Positions 31,857 through 34,063 of a DNA stretch of 34,063 bases are shown here, piece after piece (the first letter of the stretch is position 1; every line of letters begins with the position of its first letter). The notes under the pieces are model-generated. The model saw only the letters and a program-made list of their open reading frames with translations. It did no database searches and had not been told where the DNA came from. The translations under genes were made by a program, and so were the position numbers. The stretch covers positions 1-34,063 of the forward strand of contig JAICQE010000019.1 in assembly GCA_025938035.1 (NCBI GenBank). Direction: 5' to 3'. Origin of the DNA: Vicinamibacteria bacterium (GTDB lineage: Bacteria; Acidobacteriota; Vicinamibacteria; Vicinamibacterales; UBA2999).

Positions 31857-31868
31857 CTGTGTATGGTA
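31857..31868 (-). promoter_or_regulatory. -10 element of the AI-2E transporter gene, predicted leaderless
   Basis: On the minus strand TACCAT (31868-31863; four of six consensus bases) is followed by ACACAG and then the GTG start at 31856. The distance of 6 bases would place the transcript's first base on the start codon. No clear -35 is seen. Confidence 0.4.
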
Positions 31869-31951
31869 GGGCCGGAAGTCACGCGGCTACGATCAATCGC
31901 TCCCTGGATGTCCGGTTTGTTGCTCAAATTCGTTTATGAGCCTAGGAGCCC

Positions 31952-32068
31952 ATGAACGGGATGGACAACATCCGGCGACTCGGCGCGGCCAGTCTGCCGT
32001 TGATCGCCGCGGCGCTGCTGATTGTGTGGGCGTACTGGACGTCTTTTACCGGCGCCGCGCAGCCGTAG
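31952..32068 (+). CDS. Tiny single-helix membrane protein (38 residues)
   Basis: The frame encodes MNGMDNIRRLGAASLPLI followed by AAALLIVWAYWTSFTGAAQP: a short polar start with two Arg, then one strong hydrophobic helix ending in aromatic residues, as in many small inner-membrane proteins. AGGAG lies upstream but only 3 bases from the first ATG; the Met at residue 4 has better spacing (about 12). A perfect hairpin lies just after the stop. It could also be a chance ORF. It is divergent from the AI-2E gene and convergent with the sugar dehydrogenase. Confidence 0.4.
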   Translation: MNGMDNIRRLGAASLPLIAAALLIVWAYWTSFTGAAQP

Positions 32069-32086
32069 CGTCGCGCAGCTGTAGCC

Positions 32087-32106
32087 GGCCGACGTTGACG
32101 TCGGCC
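32087..32106. terminator. Perfect 9-bp hairpin between convergent genes
   Basis: GGCCGACGT-TG-ACGTCGGCC forms a perfect inverted repeat with a two-base centre, followed on the plus strand by TTTC. It lies between the stop of the small ORF (32068) and the stop of the sugar dehydrogenase (32115). It may serve as a terminator for one or both, although the T-run is short; it may also be a dispersed palindromic repeat. Confidence 0.5.
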
Positions 32107-32114
32107 TTTCACCG

Positions 32115-33611
32115 TCAGGGGACGAGCATGCGCACGAACCCGTCCTGCCGCGACGTGAGGAACAGCTCGCCGTCGCGTCCGACCCCAATGTGCAGGTCGG
32201 CCCGCGTCAGCTTGGTCCCCATCGCTTTGTCGACCAGCTCCTGGAACGACACGTTCGTGCGCGTCCCGCTCGCATCGCGGACGAACAGCTGCACTTCCTC
32301 GATCGGCGCCACCGTCCTCGGCACACCGTCATCCGCCTTCTTGAGCGCGGCCACGTCCGCCACGAATACGCGCCCGCGCTGGACGTCGCCGAAGACGTAC
32401 TTCCCGCGCAGCGCGGCGATCTTGCCGGTGTAGACGAAGCCGCCGGAGATTGCCCGCCCTTCGTCGTGGTCGTACATCGCCACGGGATAGATGAACTCCT
32501 CTTTCACCTTTCCATCGAGCACCTCCGCCGGCAGCTCATAGAGCTGATTGAGCGCGCCGCCGGGCCGGCTCATTCCGTTCTCGTAGGTGCCTTCGCGCTT
32601 CATCCAGCCGTAATTGCCGCCGTTGCGGACGATGTTCACCTCTTCGATGTTGTCCATGCCGATGTCGTTGGCGAACAACGTGCCGTCGGACAGGTCCCAC
32701 GACAGGCGGTGCGCGTTGCGGAAGCCGTAGGCGTAGATCTCGCCGAGCGTTTTCGGATCGTTGTCGGCGGCAAACACGTTCAAGGGCGGAATGGTGTAGT
32801 CGCCCAGTCCTTTCGTCCCTTTCGACACGCTGGGGCTCCGCGGATCGATGCGCAGGATCGCGCCGATCACCGAGTCGAGCCGCTGTGTCTGTCCCGGGTT
32901 GTTGGCATGCGGCCCGCCGCCGTTGCTGAACCCGAGGTCGCTGCCGCTGGTGTAGAGCAGGCCGTAGTCGGGCGAGCCCGGCTTCGCCGTCGGGTTGAAC
33001 TCCACCGCCCCCATCGGATGCGACTGGTTCTGGACGGCATGCGCCACGCGCAGCAGCTCGCGCCGCGTGCCGTCGAACGTGTTGGCAGCGGGATTCTTCG
33101 CGCGCCACTCGGTGATCACGTTGTGATACGTCACCTGCGCTTCCGTGAAGCCGGGCGGGATGAAGTTCGGCTTCGCCGGATTGCCCTGGGCGAACTCGAC
33201 GTGAACCGTGTACAGCAGTCCGTTCTTCGCGAACTCGGGATGGAACGTGAAGCCGACCAGCCCGCTCTCGAGCCGGCTGTAGTTCACGTGCATCACCTGC
33301 GACGCGAAGTCGAGATAGACCGGTGTCTTGTTGTCCCGGTCGAGCAGATAAATAAAGCCGCGCGAATCGTTGACGAAGCGCCGGCCGTCCGGCGCGTCGC
33401 GGATGAAGCTCACGCGCGCCCACCCGGCCGGGTTCACGTCCTGATCGGGCGGCCGCATGCCGAGCGTCCGCGGCAGACGCACGACGTCGCGGATCTCAAC
33501 CGCGATGCCGCGTTTTTCCACCGGCGCGGGAAACGGATTTGCCGTGATCTGCGCGGCGATCCCGCGCAGCCCCAGAAACGCAATGATGATGACGAAGATT
33601 GTCCGCAGCAT
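32115..33611 (-). CDS. Secreted PQQ-dependent sugar dehydrogenase-like protein
   Basis: The 498-residue protein has a signal peptide (about 1-21, ending GIAAQ) and a six-bladed propeller of the glucose/sorbosone dehydrogenase (GSDH) family. Supporting motifs are GLVGFTFHPEFAKNGLLYTV, NQSHPMGAVEF, GDYTIPPLNVFA, YAYGFRNAHRLSWD, GMDNIEEVNI with GGNYGWMKREG, and AISGGFVYTG. Such proteins oxidise aldose sugars in the periplasm with PQQ, though many family members lack activity. The start, ATG at 33611, marks the signal peptide; a longer frame to 34031 is antisense to the DapA-like gene. The -10-like TATAAG lies 7 bases upstream and there is no Shine-Dalgarno. Confidence 0.86.
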   Translation of the reverse strand: MLRTIFVIIIAFLGLRGIAAQITANPFPAPVEKRGIAVEIRDVVRLPRTLGMRPPDQDVNPAGWARVSFIRDAPDGRRFVNDSRGFIYLLDRDNKTPVYLDFASQVMHVNYSRLESGLVGFTFHPEFAKNGLLYTVHVEFAQGNPAKPNFIPPGFTEAQVTYHNVITEWRAKNPAANTFDGTRRELLRVAHAVQNQSHPMGAVEFNPTAKPGSPDYGLLYTSGSDLGFSNGGGPHANNPGQTQRLDSVIGAILRIDPRSPSVSKGTKGLGDYTIPPLNVFAADNDPKTLGEIYAYGFRNAHRLSWDLSDGTLFANDIGMDNIEEVNIVRNGGNYGWMKREGTYENGMSRPGGALNQLYELPAEVLDGKVKEEFIYPVAMYDHDEGRAISGGFVYTGKIAALRGKYVFGDVQRGRVFVADVAALKKADDGVPRTVAPIEEVQLFVRDASGTRTNVSFQELVDKAMGTKLTRADLHIGVGRDGELFLTSRQDGFVRMLVP

Positions 33612-33641
33612 GGGGCCTCTTATACCAGATATGATCACGTC
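33612..33641. promoter_or_regulatory. Compact divergent promoter region (30 bp), both genes predicted leaderless
   Basis: Plus strand: TATGAT (33630-33635) ends 6 bases before the DapA-like ATG at 33642. Minus strand: TATAAG (33624-33619), preceded by TGG as in an extended -10, ends 7 bases before the dehydrogenase ATG at 33611. The two -10 hexamers are 5 bases apart, so each promoter's upstream part lies within the other gene's first codons. Confidence 0.5.
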
Positions 33642-34063
33642 ATGAAGGCCTTCGATTCCGCTCAGGCCAAGCCTTTCACCGGAATTTTCACGCCGATTGT
33701 CACGCCTTTTACGACCGATGACGCCGTGGACGAGGGCGCGCTGCGGAGCAACGTCGATCGCTGGATGAAGACGCCGCTGACCGGCCTTGTCGTCCTCGGG
33801 TCCAACGGCGAGGCGGCCCAGCTGGACGATACCGAGGCCGACCGGGTGGTGGAGATCGTGCGGGAGCGTGTCCCGTCGAATCGACCGCTGATTGCCGGCA
33901 CCGGCCGCGAATCGACGAAGGCGACGATTGCCGCCACCGCCCGTGCCGCCGCCGCCGGCGTGGATGCCGTGCTCGTGCGCACGCCGTCGTTCTTCAAGGC
34001 GCAGATGACCGCGGAGGTTTTCGTCCGGCACTACACCGAAGTAGCCGACGCATCGCGCGTCCC
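33642..34063 (+). CDS. Dihydrodipicolinate synthase/NAL family aldolase, 3' partial
   Basis: The first 140 residues are present before the window ends. FTGIFTPIVTPFTTD is the start of the DapA TIM barrel. GLVVLGSNGEAAQLDDTEAD contains the GxxGE substrate-loop (GSNGE here instead of GTTGE), PLIAGTGRESTKATI follows, and GVDAVLVRTPSFFK is the strand that carries the family's Tyr-type residues in DapA. The Schiff-base Lys lies beyond the end of the window. The GSNGE variant and VRTPSFF favour a member other than true DapA, such as a hydroxyproline/KDG- or NAL-like aldolase. The ATG lies 6 bases after TATGAT, without a Shine-Dalgarno. Confidence 0.82.
   Translation, partial: MKAFDSAQAKPFTGIFTPIVTPFTTDDAVDEGALRSNVDRWMKTPLTGLVVLGSNGEAAQLDDTEADRVVEIVRERVPSNRPLIAGTGRESTKATIAATARAAAAGVDAVLVRTPSFFKAQMTAEVFVRHYTEVADASRV

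Noticed and set aside
32087..32106. Reading the GGCCGACGT hairpin as an attachment site or origin
   Set aside because: There is no integrase, replication gene or repeated copy nearby; a terminator or dispersed palindrome is simpler.

Overview
The window looks like part of an acidobacterial chromosome, most likely from the Vicinamibacteria branch (inference from gene content, not from a marker gene). The signs are high GC, three TIGR03435-family domains, an ADOP-type duplicated MacB-like permease, a Ser/Thr kinase fused to a PD40 propeller, a TonB receptor with a carboxypeptidase-regulatory N-terminus, and short palindromic repeats that read GPPEGGHY when translated. No rRNA, tRNA, CRISPR array, phage or transposase gene was recognised.

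Layout. 1-3.9 kb (+): the 3' part of an ADOP permease, a secreted esterase and an orphan DppC-type permease. 4.0-8.4 kb: a cytochrome P460-like haem protein, a decayed membrane-gene fragment, two tandem zinc-ribbon microproteins, a five-helix membrane protein resembling the anchor of Sdh1-type succinate dehydrogenases, a LACTB-like protein with a degraded catalytic motif, and a TIGR03435 protein. 8.5-12.6 kb: a secreted small protein, a coupled ROK kinase/HAD phosphatase pair, an outer-membrane barrel, a third zinc-ribbon microprotein and a PEGA-domain membrane protein. 12.7-16.3 kb (+): a TonB-dependent receptor and a ChaN/erythromycin-esterase-like protein. 16.3-20.1 kb (-): a run of five genes (HAD, VOC, amidohydrolase, DJ-1/PfpI, unknown membrane protein). 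20.2-22.4 kb (+): an FN3 protein and a Tat-exported serine hydrolase. 22.4-24.5 kb (-): a BlaI repressor and an M56-TIGR03435 fusion behind a visible operator. 24.6-25.65 kb: a broken nhaA. 25.7-30.3 kb (+): an unknown secreted protein, a TIGR03435 protein and the kinase-PD40 protein. 30.3-34.06 kb: a PilZ protein, an AI-2E-type transporter, a tiny membrane ORF, a PQQ-type sugar dehydrogenase and the start of a DapA-family gene.

How genes may work together. Most are accessory, cell-envelope or sensory functions rather than one pathway. The clearest regulatory unit is BlaI plus the M56-TIGR03435 fusion, overlapping by 4 bases and preceded by a dyad. The ROK kinase and HAD phosphatase are translationally coupled and probably act on one sugar pool. 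The two tandem zinc ribbons form one transcription unit.

Two patterns stand out. First, six gene starts lie 6 or 7 bases after a -10-like hexamer and lack a Shine-Dalgarno, which predicts leaderless mRNAs, including a CTG-initiated kinase and a 30-bp divergent promoter. Second, an 18-bp palindromic repeat has inserted twice, in frame, in the N-lobe of the kinase, with a third copy just after the same gene.
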